Origin: EX4484-2 sp964592095
GTDB taxonomy: Archaea > Altiarchaeota > Altiarchaeia > IMC4 > QMZM01
DNA: 13,068 nucleotides
Reading direction: 5' to 3'
NCBI GenBank assembly: GCA_964592095.1
Contig: CAZQER010000032.1
Span: forward strand, 1 to 13,068
This document shows positions 13,037-13,068 of the stretch, in pieces. The stretch's first letter is position 1, and each line of letters starts with the position of its first letter. The position numbers and the translations under genes are program-made. Below the pieces are notes generated by a model, which did not search any database, was not told where the DNA came from, and saw only the letters and a program-made list of their open reading frames with translations.

Positions 13037-13068
13037 AAAGTTTTTCTTTTTAAGAAGGCGGCGTCGGG
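13033..13068 (+). other. TATA-like box and abrupt GC-rich edge, possible start of a structured RNA or new unit
   Basis: TTTAAAAG at 13033-13040 is followed about 22-26 nt later by GGCGGCGTCGGG at the window end, a sharp change from the very AT-rich sequence before it. In AT-rich archaea GC-rich patches with a TATA box at this distance often mark tRNA or other stable RNA genes. Only 17 nt of the patch are visible, so no identity can be given. Confidence 0.2.

Noticed and set aside
1..13068. CRISPR array, rRNA, prophage or origin
   Set aside because: No set of regularly spaced identical repeats with unique spacers, no rRNA-like GC-rich conserved block and no phage structural or replication genes were seen. 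The short repeats found are AT-rich promoter elements or a two-copy duplication.

Overview
This window looks like the chromosome of an AT-rich archaeon, most likely a euryarchaeote with anaerobic C1/acetate metabolism. Evidence: ATA and AGA/AGG codons dominate. Several genes start without a ribosome-binding site but have a TATA-like box about 26 nt upstream of the start codon, as expected for leaderless archaeal transcripts. T-rich tracts follow stop codons. The gene set is also archaeal in character: a hexulose-6-phosphate synthase fused to an RraA-like domain, a ThiC-family protein with a shortened C-terminal cysteine motif, a CooC nickel-insertion ATPase and the nickel regulator NikR. A methanogen or a related CO dehydrogenase/acetyl-CoA synthase user is a reasonable guess. 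No methanogenesis or CODH subunit gene lies inside the window, so the lineage is inference.

Layout. 1-75: tail of an unidentified gene. 152-3759: a signalling or nucleotidyl-transfer island. A cNMP-CBS-DUF294 protein with a destroyed catalytic motif overlaps a DnaQ-like exonuclease, and a second CBS-DUF294 protein with an intact motif converges on them, leaving one base between the stop codons. 3961-5877 and 7355-9304: two AMP-forming acetyl-CoA synthetases, with the Hps-RraA fusion (5947-7245) between them. 9313-11295: thiC and cooC follow the second acsA at gaps of 8 and 12 nt, probably one operon. 11316-11735: nikR converges on cooC. 11801-12510: divergent from nikR, two small membrane proteins rich in intramembrane His, Glu and Asp. 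12546-13068: a decayed zone holding the C-terminal fragment of an ABC ATPase, a ribbon-helix-helix-like gene broken by TAA, and an antisense ORF beside it.

How the genes may work together (inference). Acetate is activated to acetyl-CoA by the two synthetases. The DUF294 and exonuclease genes beside them recall bacterial acetate-utilisation loci, where the same families sit near acs and acetate permease. ThiC (or a benzimidazole-making paralogue), CooC and NikR all bear on the cofactors and nickel that a CODH/acetyl-CoA synthase complex needs, so the centre of the window reads as an acetyl-CoA/nickel-cofactor neighbourhood. The most interesting points are the active/inactive DUF294 pair, the mosaic of identical tracts shared by the two acsA genes, the nikR-linked membrane pair, and a duplicated promoter-plus-start segment fused in frame to an ABC ATPase remnant.
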